From positions 62,001 through 126,000 of the forward strand of contig NZ_MRTD01000019.1 in assembly GCF_001956295.1 (NCBI RefSeq): DNA of 64,000 nt, given 5' to 3'. Below, in pieces: positions 1-8,721 of the stretch. Source of the stretch: Paenibacillus sp. FSL A5-0031 (GTDB lineage: Bacteria; Bacillota; Bacilli; Paenibacillales; Paenibacillaceae). A program made the position numbers and the translations under genes. The first letter of the stretch is position 1, and every line of letters begins with the position of its first letter. The notes below the pieces were generated by a model. The model was given only the letters and a program-made list of their open reading frames with translations. It had not been told where the DNA came from and did not search any database.

Positions 1-716
1 AATATCTTTCTACTCTCTTCATCAAAAAACGTCCATGCCATTGCAGCATCACAAGCAGGATCACCAACTCCCAAAATACCGAAATCAATGACTGCATAGA
101 GTTTTCCGTCTTGAATGAGTATATTTCCTGGTGCTATATCACCATGGACCCAAACCGGCTCCATTTCCCATTTAGAATCAAGGGCTGATTCCCAAATTTC
201 TTTTAAGACCTGTTCATTAAAAACATCTTTATTATTCTCAATTGCATATCTTGACTCTTCATCGTATACAGCTATAGATCCGCCTCTATAGAAATTATGC
301 TCCCCGGCTAAAGGACCTTCACTAGCATCAATAGATTGTAATTCAATTAAAAAAGAACCCAAGTCTATTGCAAATTGGTTAAGATCATTTAATTTTTCCA
401 GAGACAATGTCTCTCCTTCCAACCATTTGTTGATTGACCATGGCCATGGATATTCTTCATTAGGATTCCCCTTAGCTAGTGGCATGGAAATGGGTAAAGA
501 AAGTTTTGCGGATAACATTGGCAGCCATTTTTGTTCTTTCTCCACTTGAGGAGCGTAGGATGCTGCACTTGGCAATCTTACACTCATATGTTCACCTAAA
601 TGAAATGTTCTATTATCATTCCCACTAAATTTTACAGGTCTGATATCTAGCTCAGACCATTCTGGGAATTGTTCATTTATTAATCTTACAACAACATCAA
701 CATTTATATTTTTCAT
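1..716 (-). CDS. Aminoglycoside phosphotransferase-family kinase, 3' end beyond the window
   Basis: The minus frame is open from an ATG at 716 to the window edge, so the C-terminus is missing. It encodes the APH/choline kinase fold: an N-terminal lobe, then the Brenner motif HGDIAPGNIL and the metal-binding segment IDFG..GVGDPACD, both intact. Such enzymes transfer ATP phosphate to aminoglycosides, macrolides or related small molecules; the substrate cannot be told. The start is set by GGAGAGG just upstream. It lies 30 bp after the GNAT stop with no repeat between, so the two probably form one two-gene unit. Confidence 0.85.
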   Translation of the reverse strand, partial: MKNINVDVVVRLINEQFPEWSELDIRPVKFSGNDNRTFHLGEHMSVRLPSAASYAPQVEKEQKWLPMLSAKLSLPISMPLAKGNPNEEYPWPWSINKWLEGETLSLEKLNDLNQFAIDLGSFLIELQSIDASEGPLAGEHNFYRGGSIAVYDEESRYAIENNKDVFNEQVLKEIWESALDSKWEMEPVWVHGDIAPGNILIQDGKLYAVIDFGILGVGDPACDAAMAWTFFDEESRKI

Positions 717-746
717 TAATTACCTCTCCAATCACCCAAATTGCGT

Positions 747-1334
747 CTAAATAATATGATGGTCCTTGTGAAGAAAATTCACATACTCATCCTTCGTTAA
801 ACCAAACAAGATGGAATCATGATATTTTCCGTTTATGTAGAACACTTGACGCCTGATTCCTTCTTGAACACACCCTACTTTTCTAAGCATACTAGCCGAT
901 GGCTCATTTCCTTCAAGAACATAATCATTGAATTTATTTAGTCTACGCTCGAAGAAAGCATATCTTAGGAGCATGTGTACTGCCCTGGTTCCATATCCTT
1001 TACCTCGGTAGGGTTTATCAATCACGATGCCTATGCTAAATGTTCCGTTCCTCTCGTCAATGCTATTTAAATTAATACCGCCTACACTTACACCATCCAA
1101 GTCTTCAATGGTAAACATAATTCTACTGTTCGTTGATGAAAAGTCCGTATTTTCCTCAACAAATCTTTTTGCTTCAGAAATTGTAGGCGGCAATTCTATT
1201 GTACATTCTAACAATCGACGCGCAGGAGTGTCATATCCACTTACAAAACAGCTTTCCCAATCTTCTAGTGAAATTCCACGCAATCGTATAGCTTCGTCTT
1301 GCCAAAAGTAAGTGCTGTAGTCTATTTCTTGCAT
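747..1334 (-). CDS. GNAT-family N-acetyltransferase (RimJ/RimL type)
   Basis: About 195 residues. It has the Acetyltransf_3 layout with the acetyl-CoA loop YRGKGYGT at mid-protein and the C-terminal pattern ASMLRKVGCVQEG typical of RimJ/RimL-like enzymes. It would acetylate an amino group of a protein N-terminus or small molecule; the target is unknown. GGAGGTG six bases before the ATG at 1334 supports this start over a TTG six codons upstream. A repeat lies upstream at 1411-1508, and the APH gene follows directly, which fits a detoxification cassette. Confidence 0.85.
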   Translation of the reverse strand: MQEIDYSTYFWQDEAIRLRGISLEDWESCFVSGYDTPARRLLECTIELPPTISEAKRFVEENTDFSSTNSRIMFTIEDLDGVSVGGINLNSIDERNGTFSIGIVIDKPYRGKGYGTRAVHMLLRYAFFERRLNKFNDYVLEGNEPSASMLRKVGCVQEGIRRQVFYINGKYHDSILFGLTKDEYVNFLHKDHHII

Positions 1335-1410
1335 AGAAACACCTCCACTCAATGAATAATTGTTATAATTATAACTAGTAAATTCAATGCGTGGTTAGTA
1401 ATTTTCGGTT

Positions 1411-1508
1411 ATAACTATTTTGCCCGTTAGCTTAATAAAAAAAGCAGGCCACCGCAGCGCCTGCTCATTTTTTTATGCTATTTAATCACCATATCTGTTA
1501 GTTTAACG
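1411..1508 (+). repeat. Composite cassette repeat, class A hairpin, complete
   Basis: Left arm ATAACTA..TTAGCTTAAT, hairpin GCAGGCCACC..GCGCCTGC followed by T-rich DNA, then right arm TTTAATCA..GTTAGTTTAA. Both arms run in the same direction. It lies between the stop of the 99-aa lipoprotein gene and the GNAT gene. Confidence 0.85.
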
Positions 1509-1526
1509 TGCTAATTATACAAACAA

Positions 1527-1826
1527 CTATTCTTCTCGTTTCACTTTTTTTCGTCGAGAGAGTGATATCCCTCCAAAGCCACTGATGACTGCAATGTAAA
1601 AACCTATATCATACCACCAGCCAGAGTTGTAGATTTCATATACTCTAATATCGTGATTGAAAATGCCAATAATAACGGAAATAGGAGCAACCCAGCCATG
1701 CCATATTCCCCAGAAAAAGCCTGCAGGATTTTGAGCATTATTTACTCCATCTCCAGGTACACAGCCCGTTAATGAAAGAACAGTAAAAGTCATTAGTACC
1801 ATTATTAATAAATACCTTTTTTTCAT
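1527..1826 (-). CDS. Small membrane lipoprotein-like protein
   Basis: 99 residues. It starts with a lipoprotein signal peptide (MKKR, hydrophobic run, lipobox LTGC at Cys22). A second hydrophobic stretch (WGIWHGWVAPISVIIGIF) and a third (IGFYIAVISGFGGISL) follow, ending in a basic tail RRKKVKREE. I recall proteins with the NPAGFFWGIWHGW block as widespread and uncharacterised. No catalytic motif is visible. The repeat upstream supports its being a single-gene cassette. Confidence 0.75.
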   Translation of the reverse strand: MKKRYLLIMVLMTFTVLSLTGCVPGDGVNNAQNPAGFFWGIWHGWVAPISVIIGIFNHDIRVYEIYNSGWWYDIGFYIAVISGFGGISLSRRKKVKREE

Positions 1827-2018
1827 ATCTCATCACCATCCAATAACAAGTTTAACGAAGCCAATTTGTAAAATATATAATTTCACTTCTATATTATGGA
1901 GACTAATCTCAAAATATTCTACAATTTCTTTTCCCTATATTAAACAAGCAGCCAACCTTTAAATATCTGAGATGTCCTCGCCTTCAAAGCGCTCCCTACG
2001 TCAATGGGCCTCGCCACG

Positions 2019-2816
2019 CTACATGTTATACCAATACATCGGATGCTCTGCGATTAGATCAAATCCAAGTTTATTTGCAAGAGATATCGATGCTTGATTA
2101 TCTGAATGACAACTCCAGTTTGGTAGTAGTCTTTTACTCCGACATTCATTGATAAACTCGATACCAACTTTTGTCGCGAGTCCTCTACATTTATGTTCCT
2201 CAATTGTAATAATATCAATCTCAGCAAAACCTCCACCAACGTAAGGAGATGAACAAACGCTTATGATTTTATTCTCTTTTGTAATAAAATGTCCGATACC
2301 GCACTCATTAAAATACTCGTTGGAATCCCACACTAGCTTATAATATGTATAGAAATCCTCGCGATATCTATTTGAGATATCTTCGTTTAGCGCTTCATAT
2401 TGCAGTCCTTCATCAATGTTTATATGTATGTCTTTACTATTTTCAATAAACTTTTGCTCATTAAATCGGAAATAAATACGTTTTATTTTATTAGCATGTT
2501 CTAGTTGATATTTCTGGAAAGTTCTTTCCCATTCGTCTGTGAACAACGCCAGTGCATAGAACCCAATGTGGTTGTCTTTATGATTTAGAAATTTCGCTAC
2601 AGCGTCATTAAATGTGCAGTCTGAGGCATTACCAACTAAACAATAAAATCCACCGCAACTTGTAAGGAAAGCAGCAGACGGATCTAATCTACTGTTTACA
2701 AATATCCTTCCATTTTGCACATGCTCAATAACAGAAAAGGCAAAGACTGCTTTGTTTTGGATTTTTGAAAACATCGGTAATACTTTAGTAAATTCGTTCC
2801 TACTCAACTCGAACAT
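2019..2816 (-). CDS. GNAT acetyltransferase resembling ZmaR family
   Basis: About 265 residues. The C-terminal half carries a GNAT core: GGFAEIDIITIEEHKCRGLATKVG is the beta4-alpha3 acetyl-CoA segment, followed by NQASISLANKLGFDL. The long N-terminal half (SVIEHVQNGRIFVN) is typical of the Pfam group that includes the zwittermicin A resistance protein ZmaR. It probably acetylates a small toxic compound, though the substrate is inferred only. GAGGTGG just before the ATG at 2816 makes it the likeliest of three in-frame starts (2843, 2828, 2816). Confidence 0.75.
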   Translation of the reverse strand: MFELSRNEFTKVLPMFSKIQNKAVFAFSVIEHVQNGRIFVNSRLDPSAAFLTSCGGFYCLVGNASDCTFNDAVAKFLNHKDNHIGFYALALFTDEWERTFQKYQLEHANKIKRIYFRFNEQKFIENSKDIHINIDEGLQYEALNEDISNRYREDFYTYYKLVWDSNEYFNECGIGHFITKENKIISVCSSPYVGGGFAEIDIITIEEHKCRGLATKVGIEFINECRSKRLLPNWSCHSDNQASISLANKLGFDLIAEHPMYWYNM

Positions 2817-2883
2817 AACCCACCTCATTAAATATGCTTTCATTATTATTCGATCATAGATTCAGTTACCATTAGTTTTCTGA

Positions 2884-2931
2884 TCTACCCATTAGCTTAA
2901 TAAAATGAGCAGGCCATTGAAACGCCTGAGT
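2884..2931 (+). repeat. Composite repeat, truncated (left arm plus degenerate hairpin)
   Basis: Shows ACCCATTAGCTTAAT and the start of a class A hairpin (GAGCAGGCCATTGAAACGCCTG). The right arm is not recognisable before the next gene ends at 2949. Confidence 0.6.
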
Positions 2932-2948
2932 TAACAAATTTCAGGGAA

Positions 2949-3407
2949 TTAATCCTTATTTCTAAGCTTATTAAAATGATTTATTGTAGATTTCACATCA
3001 TCTTCATTATTAAAATCAACTAGCTTACGAAGTTTCGTGCTCCAGCAATTTAAATTCAAGGAAGCGCATAACAACTTACATATTCGTAATGCTTCAGTTA
3101 CACTACCCTCTTCTTTATAAACATTAGTTCTGACAGATATCTCTTCAGCCTTTTCTGATTCGGTGCCTGTATTTAGTTCGATCTCAACTCTGTATATCCC
3201 ATCATCATATAGAAAATAACACGCATCATTAAATGAGTTCCAAGATTTCAAAGTTGGTTCATTTTTTATATAAGCTGAGTTTTTGAGTAATTCTACTGTT
3301 TGGACAAAGTCGAAATTGTTCTGCCCAACAAACTCCATCCCATCTTCAGTAACGGTTGGTTCATTTCCAAATGGAAATAGAATAAACTGATAATCTCCGA
3401 TAGCCAC
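2949..3407 (-). CDS. Hypothetical protein, acidic, soluble
   Basis: About 152 residues with no signal peptide or membrane segment. It is mixed alpha/beta with an acidic middle (NTGTESEKAEEIS) and a C-terminal ICKLLCASLNLNCWSTK segment. I do not recognise the family. GGAGGAG sits six bases before a GTG at 3407, so GTG is preferred over the TTG five codons upstream, which lies inside the ribosome site. It is 59 bp downstream of the 89-aa membrane protein gene and may be co-transcribed with it. Confidence 0.65.
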   Translation of the reverse strand: MAIGDYQFILFPFGNEPTVTEDGMEFVGQNNFDFVQTVELLKNSAYIKNEPTLKSWNSFNDACYFLYDDGIYRVEIELNTGTESEKAEEISVRTNVYKEEGSVTEALRICKLLCASLNLNCWSTKLRKLVDFNNEDDVKSTINHFNKLRNKD

Positions 3408-3466
3408 AGTAATCTCCTCCAAATATGGAAAGTGAACAATTTACAATTGTTGATCGTTCAATCAAG

Positions 3467-3736
3467 CTAACGAAAAACTTCAATTAGCTTATTCAAAACG
3501 ATGTATTCCAACACAACTATTCCTATGCAGAAAAGTATAAAAAACTGAAGTCTCGCTGTGTTAATTCTATCCTTCCAATATTCCCCTCTAAAAAATGAAA
3601 TTATGTTAGGAGTGAAAGTATGCCTAATAGATTCGTTATAATCATTTTCATCCACAAAGAAAATACGGAACAGAAATTTATATATTGGAATATTTAAAAG
3701 AAATAAAACAATAATCATAACCAATTCAAGAGTCAT
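3467..3736 (-). CDS. Small membrane protein, two transmembrane segments
   Basis: 89 residues. One membrane helix lies near the N-terminus (LVMIIVLFLLNIPIYKFLF) and one near the C-terminus (FFILFCIGIVVLEYIVL), with a charged loop between them. GGAGGAAAACAAT precedes the ATG at 3736. The family is not recognised. It is the first gene of a possible two-gene unit with the gene ending at 2949. Confidence 0.65.
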   Translation of the reverse strand: MTLELVMIIVLFLLNIPIYKFLFRIFFVDENDYNESIRHTFTPNIISFFRGEYWKDRINTARLQFFILFCIGIVVLEYIVLNKLIEVFR

Positions 3737-3890
3737 ATTGTTTTCCTCCAAATATATCTTTACCTTATTTTACAATATATGTTTTTACTCATGCATAACA
3801 GACTGATACATCATATGGATCAAGGAACTAGCTGCCGATGTGGGAGTATAATGATACGTACAGTTATTGCTTTCATGAGGTGACATATCG

Positions 3891-4412
3891 TTAACCTTCT
3901 TCTCTGTACGTACCCCAGCCTGATTTTCTATAATGTTTCATTAATGCTTCATTATAGTTTTTAGCACTAAACGAATATATAAGTCCCTTATCTTTATCTA
4001 TCAATCCTATTAATTTCAGAGCTTTCACATTAGAATAGGATAATAAAACACTATAATTATTAATAATCTCACCTGTGTTTATGGTACAAACATAATAATT
4101 ATCAAATTTATTTTTTCTTTCAGGCTTAAGTGGTTCTAGCCCCATTTGAATACGATTTCCCCCTTTTTTCCACCAAATCGAATTATGTCCCCAATAAAAG
4201 TCTTTAGCCCAAAACTCGGGTGACTCATGATAAGCCATTTCATCATGATTAGTTAATTCAATGAGTCTCCAATTTTGATTTATTAAATCAATCGCTTCTT
4301 TAAGACTAATTGGAAATCTTGATATTAGCTCGATTATTATCGACCATATAAAATATCGACCCTCTAAATTCGTACGAAATCGAATATACCGTTTAAGATA
4401 TGATGTTTTCAT
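3891..4412 (-). CDS. Hypothetical protein
   Basis: 173 residues. It is basic and Trp/Tyr-rich (FWAKDFYWGHNSIWWKKGG) with no signal peptide. The C-terminal half (DKDKGLIYSFSAKNYNEALMKH) looks like a small alpha/beta domain. No known motif was found. GGAAGGAAATTTA before the ATG at 4412 fixes the start five codons inside the longest frame. No clear repeat separates it from 3736, but the 3752-3890 gap is A/T rich. Confidence 0.6.
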   Translation of the reverse strand: MKTSYLKRYIRFRTNLEGRYFIWSIIIELISRFPISLKEAIDLINQNWRLIELTNHDEMAYHESPEFWAKDFYWGHNSIWWKKGGNRIQMGLEPLKPERKNKFDNYYVCTINTGEIINNYSVLLSYSNVKALKLIGLIDKDKGLIYSFSAKNYNEALMKHYRKSGWGTYREEG

Positions 4413-4516
4413 TAAATTTCCTTCCATTATAACGTCTTATTTAAAAAGTTTGTGATCATTCTACTAAGGTATTCTCAAAGTGAATAAATCTATTAAAATT
4501 GGACTAATAAAAAAAA

Positions 4517-4738
4517 TCACTCGTAGGATTTTCCGGCAGAGAGAATAATTGCGAAAGTACGCCAATCTGGCTCAAGATTAGTCCCTGAATCTTCAAGCCA
4601 CGCCTTCATCCCATCTAAAAATGATTCCAAATTCGGTTTTTCCCAATCATTTTTATTTGTATTCAAATCGCTCATTAAAGAAGCTACAAATTGAAGCATA
4701 TCCTCTTTTGTTTTTACCTCATAAGGGTTTAAGCTCAT
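4517..4738 (-). CDS. DUF7660-like small protein
   Basis: 73 residues, complete. The pattern MLQFVASLMSDL..NKNDWEKPNLESFLDGMKAWLEDS, ending WRTFAIILSAGKSYE, matches what I recall of the DUF7660 family (helical, about 75-90 residues, function unknown, often near immunity-type genes). GAGGTGATT lies upstream of the ATG. The gene is single and separated by a repeat from the NmrA operon. Confidence 0.7.
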   Translation of the reverse strand: MSLNPYEVKTKEDMLQFVASLMSDLNTNKNDWEKPNLESFLDGMKAWLEDSGTNLEPDWRTFAIILSAGKSYE

Positions 4739-4806
4739 TGTACTGAATCACCTCAGAAAAAGTTCTTAGTTTAACTGTTTTCGTACTCAATTTTAACACA
4801 TATTGG

Positions 4807-4881
4807 AACTATCCTGGGCGTTAGCTTAATAACAAATAAGCAAAAAAACTTCCCCGCAGTACCCTGCAGAGAAGTTCTCTC
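4807..4881 (+). repeat. Composite repeat, class E (left arm plus terminator-like hairpin)
   Basis: Left arm GGAACTATCCTGGGCGTTAG with CTTAAT, then a hairpin AACTTCCCCGCAG..CTGCAGAGAAGTT. The right arm is absent. It lies downstream of the 73-aa gene and just past the 3' end of the NmrA-type gene. Confidence 0.75.
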
Positions 4882-4935
4882 TAATAAAATATCTTTTCAT
4901 TCCGCTATAGTTGCTGCTTTGTGTAATATCTCAAT

Positions 4936-5763
4936 TCATTGATTTTTAAAATATTGCACATGCTCTGACACCCACTGGGCAAAGGTGCGTGCTGGTCGGC
5001 CAGTGACCTGTTCAACGGTAGGAACCACTGTATATGCAGATTTAGGAGGGTTTGCATGCCAGCCTACTACAAAATCAATAACATCCTCTTGGGCTCCCTT
5101 ATTCCGCATGCGTTCGCGTGCTTGCTCTTCGGTGAGCTCGACGAATTGGATATCCTTCCCGATTGCAGCACTGATCGTGCGAACCTTCTCTGGTATGGTT
5201 AGCACTTCAGGTCCGGTCAACGTATAGATTTTACCTGCATGACCGGTGTTGGTCAGTGCGGTTGCAGCGACACTGCCGATGTCGGCCGGGTGAATCATCG
5301 CATCCAAAGAATCAGCAAATGGCTCCTTCACAATGCCTTCCGAGCGAATGGACTCTGCCCAGATAAGTGTATTGGACATAAACTCTGGAGGCGGCTGGAG
5401 AAAGGTCCACTCCAGGCTGCTCGCTTCCACAGCCTGCTCCACGGGTCCATTCACACCGCTCCACAATACTGTGACTCGCTCTACTCCAGCTTTCTTGGCC
5501 AGTTCAACAATTTCGGGTCCAGTCTGCAGCGGGCCAAAACCTTCACTGTTAAACGTAATTAAGTGCATGCTTGTAACGCCTTTCAGCACGGGCACAAGAG
5601 ACTCTGGAGAAGCAAGATCGCCATATACAACCTCAACCTCTTTGGGGAAATTTGCTTTTGCCGGGTTACGCGTCAACGCACGCACATTATGACCTGTTCG
5701 GACGAGTTCTTCAACGATATATCGACCCACATTTCCGGTTGCTCCTGTTACTAAAACCGTCAT
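4936..5763 (-). CDS. NmrA-type NAD(P)-binding oxidoreductase
   Basis: 275 residues. A Rossmann fold starts at residue 1: VLVTGATGNVGRYIVEEL (GxxGxxG), followed by RALTRNPAK, which favours NADPH. NmrA/SDR-a5 features include LITFNSEGFGPLQTG and a C-terminal HPADIGSVAATAL block. It is likely a quinone reductase-like or redox-sensing protein; the substrate is unknown. It starts 3 bp after the merR stop, so the two are translationally coupled. It is noticeably GC-richer than the surrounding cassettes. Confidence 0.85.
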   Translation of the reverse strand: MTVLVTGATGNVGRYIVEELVRTGHNVRALTRNPAKANFPKEVEVVYGDLASPESLVPVLKGVTSMHLITFNSEGFGPLQTGPEIVELAKKAGVERVTVLWSGVNGPVEQAVEASSLEWTFLQPPPEFMSNTLIWAESIRSEGIVKEPFADSLDAMIHPADIGSVAATALTNTGHAGKIYTLTGPEVLTIPEKVRTISAAIGKDIQFVELTEEQARERMRNKGAQEDVIDFVVGWHANPPKSAYTVVPTVEQVTGRPARTFAQWVSEHVQYFKNQ

Positions 5764-5766
5764 GGC

Positions 5767-6162
5767 TCAGCCTCCTTGATTTCTATTATCTTGATGGTTT
5801 TTCATTAAATTGATATGCTTTTTCAAGCTTAATTCCGCATCTGCTAAAGCTTTCTGTTGTCGAATAACTTCAACCAGTTTTGTTTCATAGATTTGAAGTA
5901 ATTCATCACAATACTCGTCTTTTTCGCCGAATTCGTCGTTACCCGGATATTGGCAATACATAATATCTTTTATCTGATCCGTTGTGAGTCCTAAATTAAG
6001 ATAGAGTTGAATCGTATGAATGACTTCGACAATAGAATCATCAAATTCGCGATAATTATTGTCAAGACGAGAAGCGGTTATCAGCCCTTTTTTCTCATAG
6101 TGTCGTAAGGATCGAATACTAATGCCGGTCTGTTTCGCTATTTGACTTATTTTCATTTTCAT
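5767..6162 (-). CDS. MerR-family transcriptional regulator
   Basis: 131 residues. The N-terminal winged helix is KISQIAKQTGISIRSLRHYEKKGLI, followed by the YREFDDSIVEVIHTIQLYLNLGLT dimer-proximal region and a helical effector domain. AAGGAGG lies seven bases before the ATG. The promoter at 6195-6226 has the over-long spacer and dyad that MerR proteins untwist, so it probably controls its own operon, including the NmrA-type gene. The inducer is unknown, though oxidants or electrophiles are typical for such pairs. Confidence 0.9.
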   Translation of the reverse strand: MKMKISQIAKQTGISIRSLRHYEKKGLITASRLDNNYREFDDSIVEVIHTIQLYLNLGLTTDQIKDIMYCQYPGNDEFGEKDEYCDELLQIYETKLVEVIRQQKALADAELSLKKHINLMKNHQDNRNQGG

Positions 6163-6194
6163 AGTTCAACCTCCTTTCTTTGTATTCTTAGTTC

Positions 6195-6226
6195 ATCATA
6201 AAGTATGACACTAGTGTTATAGTCAA
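6195..6226 (-). promoter_or_regulatory. MerR-type promoter with 20-bp spacer and operator dyad
   Basis: On the minus strand TTGACT (6221-6226) and TATGAT (6195-6200) are separated by 20 bp. The spacer holds the palindrome ACACTAGTGT (within 6205-6220). Over-long spacers with a central dyad are the hallmark of MerR-activated promoters. Confidence 0.75.
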
Positions 6227-6239
6227 GTCCTTTTTAAGA

Positions 6240-6310
6240 AAATGAGCAGCCCACCATAGTGTCTGCTCACATTTTTTATAATTCAACTATTGTGTCCCGT
6301 TATCTCAACA
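6240..6310 (+). repeat. Composite repeat, class A hairpin, left arm missing
   Basis: Hairpin GAGCAGCCCACC..GTCTGCTC, then right arm TTCAACTATTGTGTCCCGTT with ATCTCAA. It lies upstream of the merR promoter. Confidence 0.75.
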
Positions 6311-6363
6311 ACCAATATACCCGTAGCCAGCCTCGTTATAAAAATAATTAGAACCCTTCAATA

Positions 6364-6723
6364 CTATTCAGATTGTCGCTCACGTCCCATCGCCTCAAGT
6401 ACTTCGAGTTTTTGCTCATACTGACGAATTAGGGCTGGATCGGGCCCATCGCGGTGCTTTTCGATGAACGCCTGAAGCGCTTGACGGTATTGCGAAATGA
6501 ATTTTGAGTTGGTGGAGTTTGTTGCAAGTTTGACTTCGGCTTTTATAATCGGTTTCAAATCCTTATTAATTATCCATTTCTTCCCGTATTCTGACTTATC
6601 GCTCATGATGAGGAGATTACGTTCGAAACCTGGAACATACTTGGCGACGAAAACTTCACCCTTAGGCGGAATAAGAATGGCATTACGCAGCGGATAAATA
6701 CTAATTTTGAGATAAGTACCCTG
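6364..6723 (-). pseudogene. Fragment of a hypothetical protein, N-terminus lost
   Basis: The minus frame is open from a TAA at 6724 to the stop at 6364 (119 codons plus stop) without a start near its 5' end. The first ATG, at 6606, has no ribosome site, and similar coding character extends upstream of it (IPPKGEVFVAKYVPGFERN). The C-terminal half is a charged helix (QALQAFIEKHRDGPDPALIRQ). The family is not recognised. It reads as a 5'-truncated gene, although the internal ATG could still yield an 80-aa product. Confidence 0.45.
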
Positions 6724-6807
6724 TTAATTGCACGAGGAAATTCAATGCGTTTTATACCAGAAATCATTTAATTAAACAGCCCTATTCTAATTTATACTAT
6801 GCCAGCC

Positions 6808-6975
6808 CTATTGTTGTATTCTAATGCGTTCTTGTTTACCATGACCTTGTTCGATTTTCAGCGGCTTCTTATCTAAAAAATATTCCCACCCATTTGCAAT
6901 TGCATATTCAAACAATCGTTCACGTTCTTATATATGAGGGTTGAAGTGCCATCTTCCCATCTAAAAAATCTCGAT
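6808..6975 (-). pseudogene. Remnant of a small protein gene
   Basis: The minus frame reads GRWHFNPHI-stop-ERERLFEYAIANGWEYF, continuing to a stop at 6808. One in-frame TAA at about 6928 breaks it, and no start is left. The conserved look on both sides of the stop argues for a decayed gene and not a chance frame. The product is not recognised. Confidence 0.4.
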
Positions 6976-7010
6976 AATAACTAGTAATTTTAAAATTCGT
7001 TAGATATACT

Positions 7011-7090
7011 GAACTATCCTGCTCGTTAGCCTAATAACAAGAATGAGCAAATAAACCTCCCCGCAGCATCCTGCAGAGAGGTTTATTTTC
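7011..7090 (+). repeat. Composite repeat, class E (left arm plus terminator-like hairpin)
   Basis: GAACTATCCTGCTCGTTAGC with CTAATAAC, then the hairpin ACCTCCCCGCAGCATCCTGC with AGAGAGGT and trailing T-rich DNA. It closely matches the copies at 4807 and 28886 and lies just past the 3' end of the esterase gene. Confidence 0.8.
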
Positions 7091-7157
7091 AATTTGAATG
7101 GATCAGACTTTTGACTTTTTTGGTTCCCTATTGGCTACGCCAAAAATTCGTTCCGCT

Positions 7158-8129
7158 TTAAAGTACATTCAGCGCCTTCAGCAAAGCCCATTCACTGGAT
7201 TTGAATCCTTCTATTGAAAAATGAGCATCTGGAAACATCGGGGACAAATGATGGTACCCAGGGTATACATGTAATTCCACTAACACACCATTAAAGACCA
7301 GTTGTTTTGCAAATAATAAGGCTTCATCGATGAATAAATCAATGCTGCCTATACTTATATAAGTGGGCGGCAAACCAGCTAGTGATTTTGCACGCGCAGG
7401 CACATAATACTCACTAACCGCTTCATGACCGGGTTCATGGCCTAAAACAGATTTCCAGCCGAAATAGTTACTTCCTTTTGTCCAAACAAACTCACCCGCA
7501 TAGGGATGTTCTGGCGCAATACTTGTACGGTCATCAAGCATTGGATTACGCAGCCTTAGATGATGAATATCAAATTCCTTTTGGTCACGAATGTAAATGG
7601 CAAGACCCGCTGCTAATCCTGCACCGGCACTGCTGCCGGATATGGCCACTTTTTGAGAATCGATCGCTAATTCCTCTGCATGCTCAATACACCATTTTAG
7701 ACCCGAATAACAATCCTGTAGCTGACTAGGCTGAGCATGCTCTGGTGCCAAGCGATAATACACAGATACACAGCAAAAACCGTGCTGGGATGCAAGTGAC
7801 GCGTTAGCTGTACGATCACCAACCGGACTTCCCATAACCATACCGCCGCCGTGAATAGAATAAAATAAAGGCAACTTCTTGCGCTTTGGCTGGATTGGTT
7901 TAATGATCTCTATGCGAATATCTGGACCTCCAAAATAACTTGGTACTGTTTTTTCTTCAAAAGTAACTGGGAACAACTGCGTAACATCTATTTGCGGCAG
8001 CATTTTTGCTTGATTGTTACGTGATTCCATTAACATTGATTCAGAAAGATCCGTTGTTGGAAATAAATCAACTACACTTATAATTTCTTGATCAACTAAA
8101 TGTCTGCTTCTGTTTTTTTGCTCACTCAT
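7158..8129 (-). CDS. Alpha/beta hydrolase, HSL-type esterase
   Basis: 323 residues. The oxyanion motif HGGGMVMGS and nucleophile elbow GSSAGAG are those of the hormone-sensitive-lipase (family IV) esterases. The acid is probably in GSIDLFIDEA and the base in YPGYHHLSP, so the triad looks complete. There is no signal peptide, so it is cytosolic and likely hydrolyses short-chain esters. GAGGAA is upstream of the ATG at 8129. A terminator at 8341-8376 separates it from the upstream gene. Confidence 0.88.
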   Translation of the reverse strand: MSEQKNRSRHLVDQEIISVVDLFPTTDLSESMLMESRNNQAKMLPQIDVTQLFPVTFEEKTVPSYFGGPDIRIEIIKPIQPKRKKLPLFYSIHGGGMVMGSPVGDRTANASLASQHGFCCVSVYYRLAPEHAQPSQLQDCYSGLKWCIEHAEELAIDSQKVAISGSSAGAGLAAGLAIYIRDQKEFDIHHLRLRNPMLDDRTSIAPEHPYAGEFVWTKGSNYFGWKSVLGHEPGHEAVSEYYVPARAKSLAGLPPTYISIGSIDLFIDEALLFAKQLVFNGVLVELHVYPGYHHLSPMFPDAHFSIEGFKSSEWALLKALNVL

Positions 8130-8340
8130 GGTTTTTAATTTCCTCGCTTTCTATCTATACACATCATTCATTATGATGTGCTGCTCTTCGTTTTATGCAG
8201 TAATTCGAGCCCTTTCTAACTTTCTTTCGTCTGCTAATTTCCAACTATCATGTACACACTCATTTGCTAAACCTATTTTAAATAATGTAGACAGCTATTC
8301 ATATGTCAACAATGGCTTAGATTCATTGTTAACACAAAAA

Positions 8341-8376
8341 AGGCACTAATGAGAAATTCTCACCAGTGCCCTTTGT
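8341..8376. terminator. Rho-independent terminator
   Basis: The stem GGCACT..AGTGCC, with an inner GAGAA/TTCTC, is followed by CTTTGTTCTT on the plus strand and by AT-rich sequence on the minus strand. It could act downstream of the minus gene ending at 8380. Confidence 0.6.
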
Positions 8377-8379
8377 TCT

Positions 8380-8649
8380 TTATTCATTATGTGAATACAC
8401 AATTCTCTTAATCGTATCTATGGAGAGGAAATATTCCTTGGAAAGCTGCTCAATACTGCTTTTACTCATAAAAGCATTTCTAATAGCGGCATTTCGTTGA
8501 TCCAGTAACTGTCTACCACCGCTCAAGCTTCCCCAGTTTTTATATTCCTTTTCTTGCTTAGGAATGTAAAGAGCCTCTCCTTGAACATACTTTTGAATTT
8601 CCATAATTAGCTCTTCAGGTAATATCTTTGTTGCATTAATATATTTCAA
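8380..8649 (-). CDS. CD3324-like Mor/HTH regulatory protein
   Basis: About 89 residues from a TTG at 8649 preceded by GGAG. The start KYINATKILPEELIMEIQKYVQGEALYIP matches the CD3324 family as I recall it. The C-terminal half (QLSKEYFLSIDTIKRIVYSHNE) is a helix-turn-helix like that of the Mor activator. It is probably a small DNA-binding regulator with an unknown target. Confidence 0.75.
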   Translation of the reverse strand: MKYINATKILPEELIMEIQKYVQGEALYIPKQEKEYKNWGSLSGGRQLLDQRNAAIRNAFMSKSSIEQLSKEYFLSIDTIKRIVYSHNE

Positions 8650-8721
8650 CTTCGCCCGCTCCTTATTTTGACAATTAAAAATAAGGTGCAAAGCCAAAAT
8701 ATTAGAAAAGCTTATTCAGCG

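Noticed and set aside
4985..5692. Several plus-strand ORFs of 80-119 aa over the NmrA-type gene
   Set aside because: Shadows of a GC-rich minus-strand gene with intact motifs.
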